Below are positions 32,764 to 41,145 of a stretch of DNA of 64,000 nucleotides, piece after piece; position 1 is the stretch's first letter, and each line of letters begins with the position of its first letter. The position numbers and the translations under genes are program-made. This DNA comes from Chitinophagaceae bacterium UBA4857 (GTDB taxonomy: Bacteria > Bacteroidota > Bacteroidia > Chitinophagales > Chitinophagaceae): contig DHEF01000049.1 in the NCBI GenBank assembly GCA_002399735.1, forward strand, positions 163 through 64,162, in the 5' to 3' direction. The notes under the pieces are model-generated. The model searched no databases and was not told the DNA's origin. It worked only from the letters and a program-made list of their open reading frames with translations.

Positions 32764-34089
32764 TTACTTTATTATTTCACCTTTTAAACGCAGCAATTCG
32801 GTTTCGGAAAGTTTTAAAGCATAACGTGCTGCTATAAGGCGGTTATTGGCCATTTCCAAACTGTTCTGGGCTTCACGTAACTGCACCAGGGTGGCAGCAC
32901 CTAATTTATAAGTTTGAAAAACAATGTCCACATTTTCACGTGCCAATAAGATGTTTTCTTCTTCCAGTGATAAGGCTTTCTTTTGTAACTCATAACTGCG
33001 GTAGGCAATTATTACAGCCAGGCTAATTTGTGACCGCTGGTTTTGAAAAAGTAACTGACGATTGCGTATATCAATTTCTGTTTGTTTGATTAAACGTTTG
33101 GTGGCAAAGCGATTAAAAATGGGTACTACCAAGTTAACGCCATAATTAAATCCGTTTGATTGGTTGAATAAAGGCGAGAAAGGATTAATTACTGTTTGGT
33201 TTTCGGTACGGTTGAACAGATAGTTTGCATTAAAACTAAGGTCAGGGTATAAATCGGCTTTGCGTTCTTTTAATTCAAACTCTGAAATACGGATATTTCT
33301 TTGCAGTAATAAAAGGGTAGGGTTAGTCGTTTCCACACCTTCCTGAATAGTGCCTAATCCAATTTCGGTATTTAACGGTATTGAGTCAGCCACCTGAAAT
33401 GGCGTTGTTGATTGTACATTCATTAACTGGGTCAGTTGTTCTTTTAACTGTACTACCAATGTTTCCTGCTCCAGTTTGATTGCTTTTTGCGCATTCAAAT
33501 CAACCTTGCTTTGTAATACATCGGGTTTTGCACCGGTACCAATATCTAATTTGTATTGGGCCAGTTTAACTCTTTCATCGTTTAACGCAATTTGTTCATT
33601 GGTAGCAATAATCTGTTGTTTTTGCCTTACAATATTGTAGTAAGTATTTACTACTTGTGCAATGGTGTTTACCATTTGTTCTTTAATAACATAAGAGCCT
33701 GCGACTACTAATTCATTAGCTTTTTCTCTGGTAGCAAACATTTTTAAGCCGTCAAATAATGTCCAGGAAAAAGCAAGGGATGCGTTCCAATTGTGCGAAC
33801 GAATACCGTTTTGCTCCCGTTTGGAATTATCGGCTAATATTTGACGTTGGTTGTTATTGTTCCAGGTGGTACCGGCTACACCGTTTAAGGTGGGATAAAA
33901 AACAGTATTACGGTATTTATAATCCAGTGCAGCAATAACAGAATCGTTTTTTGCTAACTGAATATCATAATTGTTTTGTAATACGGTTGCAATAGCTTCT
34001 TCCAACGTTAACAGTCTTTCCTGTGCCTGTATTTTGGTAAAACTGATGCATGTGATAAATAATGGAAGTATATATTTTGCCATTTTCAT
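32764..34089 (-). CDS. TolC family outer membrane efflux protein
   Basis: A 441-aa outer membrane channel: signal peptide KYILPLFITCISFTKIQAQ, then the two OEP repeats: LTLEEAIATVLQNNYDIQLAKND...ERVKLAQYKLDIGTGAKPDVLQSKVDL and the second NVDIVFQTYKLGAATLVQLREAQNSL. The start at 34089 was chosen because the open frame continues upstream only through a family A repeat (34128-34272). It is the third gene of an adaptor-pump-channel operon exporting small molecules. Confidence 0.92.
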   Translation of the reverse strand: MKMAKYILPLFITCISFTKIQAQERLLTLEEAIATVLQNNYDIQLAKNDSVIAALDYKYRNTVFYPTLNGVAGTTWNNNNQRQILADNSKREQNGIRSHNWNASLAFSWTLFDGLKMFATREKANELVVAGSYVIKEQMVNTIAQVVNTYYNIVRQKQQIIATNEQIALNDERVKLAQYKLDIGTGAKPDVLQSKVDLNAQKAIKLEQETLVVQLKEQLTQLMNVQSTTPFQVADSIPLNTEIGLGTIQEGVETTNPTLLLLQRNIRISEFELKERKADLYPDLSFNANYLFNRTENQTVINPFSPLFNQSNGFNYGVNLVVPIFNRFATKRLIKQTEIDIRNRQLLFQNQRSQISLAVIIAYRSYELQKKALSLEEENILLARENVDIVFQTYKLGAATLVQLREAQNSLEMANNRLIAARYALKLSETELLRLKGEIIK

Positions 34090-34127
34090 GGTGATAAGCT
34101 TTTTGGGAATTGACGTATGAGTGCATG

Positions 34128-34272
34128 GTTGCACATAATGCTGAATAGAATTACTAAAGCACCGCCGATGAATTGGCGTGCACCCTGCACAATGGTGAGT
34201 AATGTTACAGGTGTACAAGTGTGCGACGCAAGGGACGATGCCAGTAGTACCATTGCCGGTAACAAAATTATT
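34128..34272 (+). repeat. Family A intergenic repeat, copy A6
   Basis: Head GCACATAATGCTGAATAG, AATTACTAAAGCACC, hairpin module GCACCGCCGATGAATTGGCG (arms GCAC and GCC with GGC and GTGC), CCTGCACAATGGTGAGTAA, GTGTACAAGTGTGCGACGCA, AGGGACGATGCCAGTAG, CATTGCCGGTAACAAAATTA. The tail faces the stop of the RND pump gene; the element sits inside the efflux operon. Confidence 0.88.
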
Positions 34273-34289
34273 ATATAAACTTTTTATGC

Positions 34290-37200
34290 TCATATATCTT
34301 TTAATGACTCATTGGTTTGTCCTTCCGTACCAACTGGTACAGGGTTATTTTCAGGTAAGGGATATAATGTATCCATTTCGCTTTTTTTCTTTTTACCTGA
34401 CATATACGAATACATAGCGGGCAAAATGTATAAGGTAAGTACTAGGGAGAACATGATGCCACCTACAATTACTACACCTAACGGAATACGGCTTGTTGCA
34501 GCAGCACCTAATGATAGTGCAATAGGAAGGGCTCCGAGTGCCATGGCAAGACTTGTCATTAAAATGGGGCGTAACCTTTGTGTAGCCGAAAAAATAGCGG
34601 CCTCTGTTTTAGGCATGCCTTTCATACGGTTTTGATTGGCAAACTCCACAATTAAAATACCGTTTTTGGTTACCAGGCCAATCAGCATAATCATACCGAT
34701 TTGTGAGAATATGTTAAATGTATGACCAAATATCCATAGTGAAAGTAATGCACCAGCAAATGCCAATGGTACGGTAGTCATAATAATCAAAGGATCTACA
34801 AAACTTTCGAACTGCGCTGCCAGGATTAAGAATATTAAACCTAATGCCAGTAGTAGTGCAAACATGGTATTGCTGCTGCTTTCGGCATAATCTCGTGATG
34901 AGCCGGATAGGGAAGTGGTAAAGGTTTCGTCTAACAAACTTTGCGAAATTCTTTCCATTTCTTTAATACCGTCGCCAATGGTTTTACCGTCTTGCAAACC
35001 AGCAGAAATGGTAGCTGATTTGTAACGGTTAAAGTGAAAGATAGTAGGAGGTGTATTGGCTTCCTCAACGGTAACCAGATTGTCCATACTAATCATTTCG
35101 TTGCGGGTGTTACGTACAAACAGAGCTTTTAAATCATCGGGGTCATCACGGTTGCTTCTGTCAACCTGTCCCATTACCTGGTATTGTTTCCCATCTTTGG
35201 TAAAATAGCCCAAACGGCGGTTACTATAGGCCATTTGTAAGGTTTGCGAGATATCACCAACACTTACACCCAGTTCACTCGCTTTTAAACGATCGATAGA
35301 TACACGTAGTTCAGGTTTGTTAAACTTCAGGTCAATATCTACCTGTTGTAATACAGGGCTTTTAGTTGCTTCTTCTAAAAATTTAGGTAGTATGGCAGTA
35401 AGCTTTTCAAAGTTGTTATTTTGTAATACAAATTGTACCGGCTGGCCGCCACGGCGGTTTACCTGAATGGTTTGCTCCTGTATAACAAATGCACGGCCCT
35501 CGTTAAACTTACTCAGGTTGCGGTTTACCATGTTAACAATATCCTGTTGCGAACGGTCACGGTCGGATGGGTCGGTTAACATTAAACGCACATTGCCCGA
35601 ATTAACATTACCGCCGCTAAAGCCCGGTGCGGTTAAGGATAATACAATTTTATTTTCCGGTACTGAATCCATCATAAAACCGGATACTTTATTTACATAC
35701 TGATCCATGGCATCAAAGGAAGTTCCTTCGGGTGTAGTAAGCGATACCCTGAACTGGCTTCTGTCTTCCATAGGTGCCAGCTCAGATTGCAGGTTGGTGA
35801 AAATAAAGTAAATGACAAATACACAAGCTATTATTGCCACCCAGGCAATCCAGCGAACTTTCATAAACGCTTCCAACGAACGGCGATAGCCATTTTCCAT
35901 ACCACGGAAAAAAGGTTCAGTTTTGTTATAAAACCATGAATGTTTGTGCGGATTTTTTTTGCTCATTTTTACATTTAACACGGGGGTTAATGTTAATGAT
36001 ACAAAGGCAGATATTAATACGGCACCCGCTACCACAATACCAAACTCACGAAATAAGCTACCCACAAAACCTTCTAAGAAAATGATGGGTAAAAACACAA
36101 CAGCAATGGTAATAGATGTAGCAATTACGGCAAAGTAAATTTCTTTGGAGCCTTCTAACGCAGCCTGCCACTTGCCCATACCTTGCTCCATTTTTTTATA
36201 AATGTTTTCCGTTACCACAATACCATCATCTACCACTAAGCCCGTAGCCAGTACAATTGCCAGTAACGATAATACATTAATGGTAAAGCCCATCAAGTAC
36301 ATGATAAAGAATGCACCGATTAATGATACAGGAATATCTATCAGCGGACGAAAAGCTACGATCCAATCGCGGAAGAAAAGGAAGATGATGATGATAACGA
36401 GGATGATGGAGATGATTAAAGTTTCCTCTACCTCTAATACCGATTGTTTAATAAAGCGTGTTTGGTCAAGGGCTATATTAATTTTTATGTCTTCCGGTAC
36501 ATCTACTTTAATCTGGTCTAACCTTTTATAAAACTCATTTGAGATAGAAACATAGTTGGCACCGGGTTGCGGTACTACAGCCAGGGCAATCATCGGAATC
36601 TGGCTTTCTTTCAACATCGTTTCTTCGTTCTCGGGGCCAAGCACTACTTCGGCAATATCTTTTACCCGTACATCGGCACCGTTTACATTTTTAATAATTA
36701 CGTTGCCAAATTCTTCTTCGGTATTCAGGCGGCCAAATGTTCTTACGGTTAACTCGGTAGCATTACCGGCAATTTTTCCGGAGGGTAGCTCAACGTTTTC
36801 TCTGTTTAATGCCTGTTGTACATCGTTGGCGGTTAACCCAAATGCATTAAGTTGTACAGGATTAATCCAGATCCGCATAGCATATCTTTTTTCGCCCCAT
36901 ATCTGAATACCACTTACACCGGGAATAGTTTGTAATCTTTCTACCAGTACATTATTGGAGTATTCGGTTATCTGTAATTGGTTGCGGGTATCGCTTTGTA
37001 CAGTCATGGATAAAATAGCATCGGAGCTGGCATCAGCTTTTGATACCACCGGCGGTGCTTCCAGGTCGGTGGGTAAGGAACGTTGTGCACCGGATACTTT
37101 GTCCCGTACATCATTAGCAGCCGTTTCTAAGTCGGTACCCAGTTCAAACTCCACATTAATACGACTACTGCCATTGCTGCTGCTGCTGGTCATGTTTTTA

Positions 37201-37430
37201 ATGCCTGGCACACCATTAATCGCTTTTTCTAAAGGTTCAGTTATCTGGGTTTCAATGATATCGGCATTGGCACCAGGGTAGGAGGTACTTACGTTAATAT
37301 TGGGCGGATCGATGGCCGGATAATCACGTACACCTAAAAATTTAAAGCCAATAATACCAAATACAACAATAACAATATTCATTACTATTGCCAGTACAGG
37401 TCGTCTTAAACTTAACTCAGATATATTCAT
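34290..37430 (-). CDS. RND efflux pump, HAE1/AcrB type
   Basis: A 1046-aa inner membrane proton-driven pump, 12 membrane helices and two large periplasmic loops. The N-terminus MNISELSLRRPVLAIVMNIVIVVFGIIGF and the TM4 block VLATGLVVDDGIVVTENIYKKME carry the Asp-Asp pair of the proton relay typical of drug-type RND pumps, unlike the Asp-x-Asp-Glu of metal pumps. It is preceded by its adaptor (37601) and followed by the TolC gene, each separated by a family A repeat. Confidence 0.95.
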   Translation of the reverse strand: MNISELSLRRPVLAIVMNIVIVVFGIIGFKFLGVRDYPAIDPPNINVSTSYPGANADIIETQITEPLEKAINGVPGIKNMTSSSSNGSSRINVEFELGTDLETAANDVRDKVSGAQRSLPTDLEAPPVVSKADASSDAILSMTVQSDTRNQLQITEYSNNVLVERLQTIPGVSGIQIWGEKRYAMRIWINPVQLNAFGLTANDVQQALNRENVELPSGKIAGNATELTVRTFGRLNTEEEFGNVIIKNVNGADVRVKDIAEVVLGPENEETMLKESQIPMIALAVVPQPGANYVSISNEFYKRLDQIKVDVPEDIKINIALDQTRFIKQSVLEVEETLIISIILVIIIIFLFFRDWIVAFRPLIDIPVSLIGAFFIMYLMGFTINVLSLLAIVLATGLVVDDGIVVTENIYKKMEQGMGKWQAALEGSKEIYFAVIATSITIAVVFLPIIFLEGFVGSLFREFGIVVAGAVLISAFVSLTLTPVLNVKMSKKNPHKHSWFYNKTEPFFRGMENGYRRSLEAFMKVRWIAWVAIIACVFVIYFIFTNLQSELAPMEDRSQFRVSLTTPEGTSFDAMDQYVNKVSGFMMDSVPENKIVLSLTAPGFSGGNVNSGNVRLMLTDPSDRDRSQQDIVNMVNRNLSKFNEGRAFVIQEQTIQVNRRGGQPVQFVLQNNNFEKLTAILPKFLEEATKSPVLQQVDIDLKFNKPELRVSIDRLKASELGVSVGDISQTLQMAYSNRRLGYFTKDGKQYQVMGQVDRSNRDDPDDLKALFVRNTRNEMISMDNLVTVEEANTPPTIFHFNRYKSATISAGLQDGKTIGDGIKEMERISQSLLDETFTTSLSGSSRDYAESSSNTMFALLLALGLIFLILAAQFESFVDPLIIMTTVPLAFAGALLSLWIFGHTFNIFSQIGMIMLIGLVTKNGILIVEFANQNRMKGMPKTEAAIFSATQRLRPILMTSLAMALGALPIALSLGAAATSRIPLGVVIVGGIMFSLVLTLYILPAMYSYMSGKKKKSEMDTLYPLPENNPVPVGTEGQTNESLKDI

Positions 37431-37436
37431 TAAAGA

Positions 37437-37490
37437 ATAATTTGGTAATTAGTCAATTTGAAAATTTGGTAATGGTACCTTTTGTAAAAC
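37437..37490. repeat. Degenerate short-unit repeat before the RND pump
   Basis: AATTTGGTAATTAGTCAATT then TGAAAATTTGGTAATGG: drifting 7-8 base units of the kind seen at 14195, 54419 and in the cassette arms. Confidence 0.5.
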
Positions 37491-37501
37491 TGATTAAAAA
37501 C

Positions 37502-37600
37502 TGTTCAATTGTATTACTACAGTTGAACGGAGCCCTTCGTCAAGCTCAGGGTAAACTGCAAGGAACGATCAATCAGGGCTCAACAGCCGGTAACAAAAAA
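37502..37600 (+). repeat. Family A intergenic repeat, copy A7
   Basis: TTCAATTGTATTACTACAG, GAACGGAG, CCCTTCGTCAAGCTCAGGG, TAAACTGCAAGGAACGATC, CAGCCGGTAACAAAAAA. Its central module is almost identical to the copy in the hisG leader. The tail touches the stop codon of the adaptor gene. Confidence 0.88.
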
Positions 37601-38680
37601 TTACTGGTTAATAATTTTATTTATACCAATTTTTGCATCGGGACGGGTGCTAAGTAAACCGGTTACCACCACCGTATCACCTGCTTGCAGGCCCTCGGTA
37701 ATTTGTATGTATGACGAGTCCCGCACACCGGTGTTCACATCTACAAAACTGGCAGTACCGCCTTTATATAAAATTACTTTTTTACCCCTGGCTTGTGGTA
37801 CAACGGCTTGTGTTGGAATTAAAATAGCATTGGGGTCGGGTGCAAAATTCAACTGCACTTTTGCAAAAGCACCAGGTAATATAGCGGCATCGGCACTTTG
37901 TATGGTAGCTCTTACTTTAAGGCTTCGGGTAGTTTCGGTAACCGATGATTCGCTGGCCATTACCTTAGCATCATAAGTTTTGCTGCTACCCTCGAACTTA
38001 AATTTTATTATCTGGTTTACTTTTATTTGTGAAGTGTATTTTTCCGGAACCGTAAAATCAAGTTTTAACTGATCTACTTTATTAATTACGGCAATAATGG
38101 TACCCGGCATAATGTAGGCACCGGGGCTTATATTACGTAAACCCAATTTACCGTTAAAGGGTGCTCTTATTTCGGTACGGGCAATAGCGGTACGGATAAT
38201 ATCCATATCGGCCTTAATATTATTTACATTTAGTAAGCTGGCATCGTAATCGGCTTTACTAATACCCTGTATTTTTAATAATTGTCCCGATCTTTCTTCA
38301 TTGGTTTGTGCAATTTGTAATTGTACCTGTAGTTTTTTAAGCTGTGCCTGTAAATCGGCATCGTATAGTTTGGCAATTAACGAACCCTTGGTTACAAACT
38401 TACCTTCGGCTACATTCAGGCTAATAATACGTCCGGAAACCTCGGGTTGTATTTCGGTACTTTCATTGGCAATAATAGTTCCGGGTACTTCAATGCTTTC
38501 GGCAAAGGATTGGGTTTTAACGATAAATGCATCAACCTTGGGTGTGGAAACTTTTTTTGCATCAGGCGCCGGTTTGTTTTCTTTTTTACCGCCGCAGGCC
38601 GTTAATAAAACGGCAGATACAGAAAGGCATGTTACTAGTCGCAAGGGCATAGCTTTCGCTGTTTTTGTTTCAAAACGCAT
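37601..38680 (-). CDS. RND efflux periplasmic adaptor, lipoprotein
   Basis: A 359-aa membrane fusion protein. The signal ends with the lipobox LLTAC at about residue 29, so the protein is lipid-anchored. The barrel-sandwich halves are visible: STEIQPEVSGRIISLNVAEGKFVTKGSLIAKLYDADLQAQL and, after the helical hairpin, TEIRAPFNGKLGLRNISPGAYIMPG, followed by the beta-barrel. The first gene of the adaptor-pump-channel operon. The upstream 180 bases hold no recognised promoter. Confidence 0.94.
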   Translation of the reverse strand: MRFETKTAKAMPLRLVTCLSVSAVLLTACGGKKENKPAPDAKKVSTPKVDAFIVKTQSFAESIEVPGTIIANESTEIQPEVSGRIISLNVAEGKFVTKGSLIAKLYDADLQAQLKKLQVQLQIAQTNEERSGQLLKIQGISKADYDASLLNVNNIKADMDIIRTAIARTEIRAPFNGKLGLRNISPGAYIMPGTIIAVINKVDQLKLDFTVPEKYTSQIKVNQIIKFKFEGSSKTYDAKVMASESSVTETTRSLKVRATIQSADAAILPGAFAKVQLNFAPDPNAILIPTQAVVPQARGKKVILYKGGTASFVDVNTGVRDSSYIQITEGLQAGDTVVVTGLLSTRPDAKIGINKIINQ

Positions 38681-38859
38681 GAGAATGGTAGTGGTCTTTA
38701 TTTTTCGTTTAACCGGCCGGCCACCATATCGTAATGAAACGGGGCATAACCGGACTAAAGTTAATTGAATATCAACGAATAATTAGACGTACTTGGCATG
38801 AAATCCTTGTTATTAATTGCCTTATCTGTGGATAATCGGCAATTAAACAGGATAAGCGG

Positions 38860-39981
38860 CTATGATTTTACGATCAAGCTGCGCTTAATTTTTCCGGCTT
38901 GTAACAGTAAATCGGCTTTTTCCTTACTTATTACCGTAGCATGGCCCATTTTGCGGCCCGGTTTGGTTTCTTTTTTACCGTACAGGTGCACAAAGGCATT
39001 GTCAATTTTCAGTACTTCTTCCAGGCCTTCATACTGCACTTTTCCCGAAAAACCTTCGGCTCCAATAATATTCACCATTACCGATGGTAGGATGGCATCA
39101 GTATTACCCAACGGATAATTTAACATAACCCGCCAAAGCATATCAAACTGTGAACTGTAATGGGCTTCAATAGTATGGTGACCACTGTTGTGTACACGTG
39201 GGGCTGTTTCGTTAACCAATACATTGTTCTCCATATCAACAAATAATTCCACCGCAAAAATACCGGCCGAGTTAAAATTCTTTACTACCGACAGGGCAAT
39301 GGCTTCGGCCTTCCACAATACCTTTTCTTCTAAATCGGCCGGGCATAATTGAAAATCAAGCAGGTTAAGGCGGCTGTCAAAAACCATTTCCACCGGCGGA
39401 TAAATAGCAGCCGATCCATCGTTGGCAATAGCTACCATAATGGCAATTTCTTTTTTTACACCCACCATTTTTTCTAAAACCGATGGTGCGTCAAAACCAT
39501 TGGCAATGCTATTGGTGTCACGTAATAATTGTACGCCTTTACCATCGTAACCGCCTTCGCCAATTTTATGTACGGCAGGTAAAAAATCGGCCGCAGCTTC
39601 CAGCTCGTATTTGTTTTGGGTAACAATAAATTCCGACGATGGAATTTGATTAGCGGAGTAATATTGTTTTTGTAAAATTTTATTTTTAATGGTTTTTAAC
39701 ACTGATGGTTTAGGGTACACTTTAACCCCCTCGGCTTCCAGTTTTTCTAACGCCTCGGCATTTACATTTTCTATTTCAATGGTAATGGCATCCAGGGTTT
39801 TACCAAAATTATAAACGTCGTCAAAATTTTTAATATCGCCTTTGGTAAAGTGGTCGCACAAGTGGGCAGCGGGGCATTCCGTATCGTTTTCCAGTACAAA
39901 AGTTTCAACAGGGTAGTTAGCCGCTTCCTGTAACAACATACGGCCCAACTGGCCACCACCTAAAATTCCAATTTTTTGCAT
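38860..39981 (-). CDS. purK: N5-carboxyaminoimidazole ribonucleotide synthase
   Basis: ATP-grasp enzyme of purine synthesis that carboxylates AIR. 373 aa. Motifs: KIGILGGGQLGRMLLQEAANY at the start, HKIGEGGYDGKGVQLL (ATP-grasp), KEIAIMVAIANDGS, ETAPRVHNSGHHTIEA (catalytic region) and HLYGKKETKPGRKMGHATVI. Start ATG at 39981, 4 bases after an exact -7 box, so the mRNA may be leaderless; the longer frame to 40008 would start upstream of that promoter. A purE gene is not adjacent in the window. Confidence 0.95.
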   Translation of the reverse strand: MQKIGILGGGQLGRMLLQEAANYPVETFVLENDTECPAAHLCDHFTKGDIKNFDDVYNFGKTLDAITIEIENVNAEALEKLEAEGVKVYPKPSVLKTIKNKILQKQYYSANQIPSSEFIVTQNKYELEAAADFLPAVHKIGEGGYDGKGVQLLRDTNSIANGFDAPSVLEKMVGVKKEIAIMVAIANDGSAAIYPPVEMVFDSRLNLLDFQLCPADLEEKVLWKAEAIALSVVKNFNSAGIFAVELFVDMENNVLVNETAPRVHNSGHHTIEAHYSSQFDMLWRVMLNYPLGNTDAILPSVMVNIIGAEGFSGKVQYEGLEEVLKIDNAFVHLYGKKETKPGRKMGHATVISKEKADLLLQAGKIKRSLIVKS

Positions 39982-39985
39982 GCGG

Positions 39986-39993
39986 CAAAAGTA
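39986..39993 (-). promoter_or_regulatory. -7 box of purK
   Basis: TACTTTTG on the minus strand, an exact TAnnTTTG, 4 bases before the ATG. Predicts a leaderless or nearly leaderless transcript. Confidence 0.5.
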
Positions 39994-40041
39994 AATATCC
40001 ATTTTCAAACCAGCTAATTTTCCAAGTCAGGTTATTTATTG

Positions 40042-40150
40042 TGGGCTGTCATCGTTTTGTTCTTTGGGCATCGGCAGTTCCGGCTTTCCGCTATACCTCC
40101 GCTGCGCTACGGTGTCGCTGCAATCCGGTAGCCTTTGTGTTTTAGAATAT
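40042..40150 (+). repeat. Family B intergenic repeat, copy B5
   Basis: GTGGGCTGTCATCGTTTTG, TTCTTTGGGCATCGGCAG, TTCCGGCTTTCCGCTATAC, CTCCGCTGCGCTACGG, CAATCCGGTAGCCTTTG. It shares the Flavobacteriia-like CTTTCCGCTATA core with B2 and the outer ends with B1, B3 and B4. Confidence 0.65.
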
Positions 40151-40400
40151 TTATCAGCAAGAAGTAAAAGCTGGAGTGGTCAGCAGTCTGTTTTTGATGG
40201 TATGTTCGGTGCTATTAGATTATACTATGATGGATAACTGAACAATATTTGTTTATACGGAGCGTATAAAATTGAATCAAAAGTACTTAAGCTAAATAGG
40301 GCTTGGAATGGAGTACATTCTTTTAAGATCAGAAGGTGAAGCAAGTGGATGGAGGAGATTAAACAATTTTTTTTGACTTTGAGTATGTAATATGGGCGTT
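40151..40400. other. Intergenic sequence between purK and the LytTR regulator
   Basis: About 250 bases after repeat B5. No open frame of note, no repeat, and no clear terminator apart from a weak ATGGG/GCCCAT pairing next to the regulator stop. Confidence 0.4.
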
Positions 40401-41135
40401 TTAATGCCCCATTTTTTCTAACAACTGCCCTGATTTATCAGGAGAAAGGCTGACCGTGTATTGATAGATTTTTAAAAAGCCTCCATCAGATTTTATATAT
40501 TCTGTTATATGGTCTGTGTTAACTATGTATGACTTATGGCAACGGAAAAAGTTTGAATTCTCGCTTAACGTATTTTCAAAATGTTTTAGGTTTTTACTGG
40601 TAACAATTTGTTTACCTTCTTTCAAAAATACTTTAGAGTATGCCCCGTCGGCCTGAATAAAAAGAATATCATCAACATCAACAAACGTAATGGAACTTAC
40701 ATTATTTAATCCAATTTTTTTGGAGTGTCCTGTTTTAAGGTTATTTTGTAATACATTGTAATTTATTCTATTTTTTTGTTTTTCATAAAGTGTAATGGCT
40801 TGTATTAAATCTTCAGCCTCTATGGGCTTTAATAAATAATCAATCGCAGAAAGTTTAAAAGCTTGAATTGCGTAGCGGTTATATGCAGTGATAAAAATGA
40901 TGGAAAAATGGATTTCATTTTCATCGAAAAAATCTAACAGTTCTAAACCACTATGTCCGGGCATTTCAATGTCTAAGAAAACAATATCGGGTTTATGTTT
41001 TCTTATAGCTTTCACTCCTTCCGGTAAATCTTTGCATAAAGCTTCTACTTTTACTGTTGGGCAATATAGAGATAACATCCCATTCAGTAAGGTTCTTGCC
41101 ATTTCTTCATCATCAATTATAATTGCTTTGTACAT
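40401..41135 (-). CDS. LytTR family response regulator
   Basis: A 244-aa two-component regulator. Receiver domain 1-120 (AIIIDDEEMARTLLNG with the acidic pair, phospho-acceptor in DIVFLDIEMPGHSG, Lys in YLLKPIEA) and a C-terminal LytTR DNA-binding domain (about 145-240: VDDILFIQADGAYSKVFLKEG, FFRCHKSYIVNTDHI). The start is ATG 41135; an upstream TTG at 41153 would overlap the kinase gene. It is paired with the kinase immediately upstream (10-base gap). Confidence 0.93.
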   Translation of the reverse strand: MYKAIIIDDEEMARTLLNGMLSLYCPTVKVEALCKDLPEGVKAIRKHKPDIVFLDIEMPGHSGLELLDFFDENEIHFSIIFITAYNRYAIQAFKLSAIDYLLKPIEAEDLIQAITLYEKQKNRINYNVLQNNLKTGHSKKIGLNNVSSITFVDVDDILFIQADGAYSKVFLKEGKQIVTSKNLKHFENTLSENSNFFRCHKSYIVNTDHITEYIKSDGGFLKIYQYTVSLSPDKSGQLLEKMGH

Positions 41136-41145
41136 ACTTAATAGT

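Noticed and set aside
34090..34293. N-terminal extension of the TolC-like protein
   Set aside because: It is translated family A repeat A6; the signal peptide starts at 34089.
34312..37281. Plus-strand open frames over the RND pump
   Set aside because: All are antisense shadows of the pump gene.
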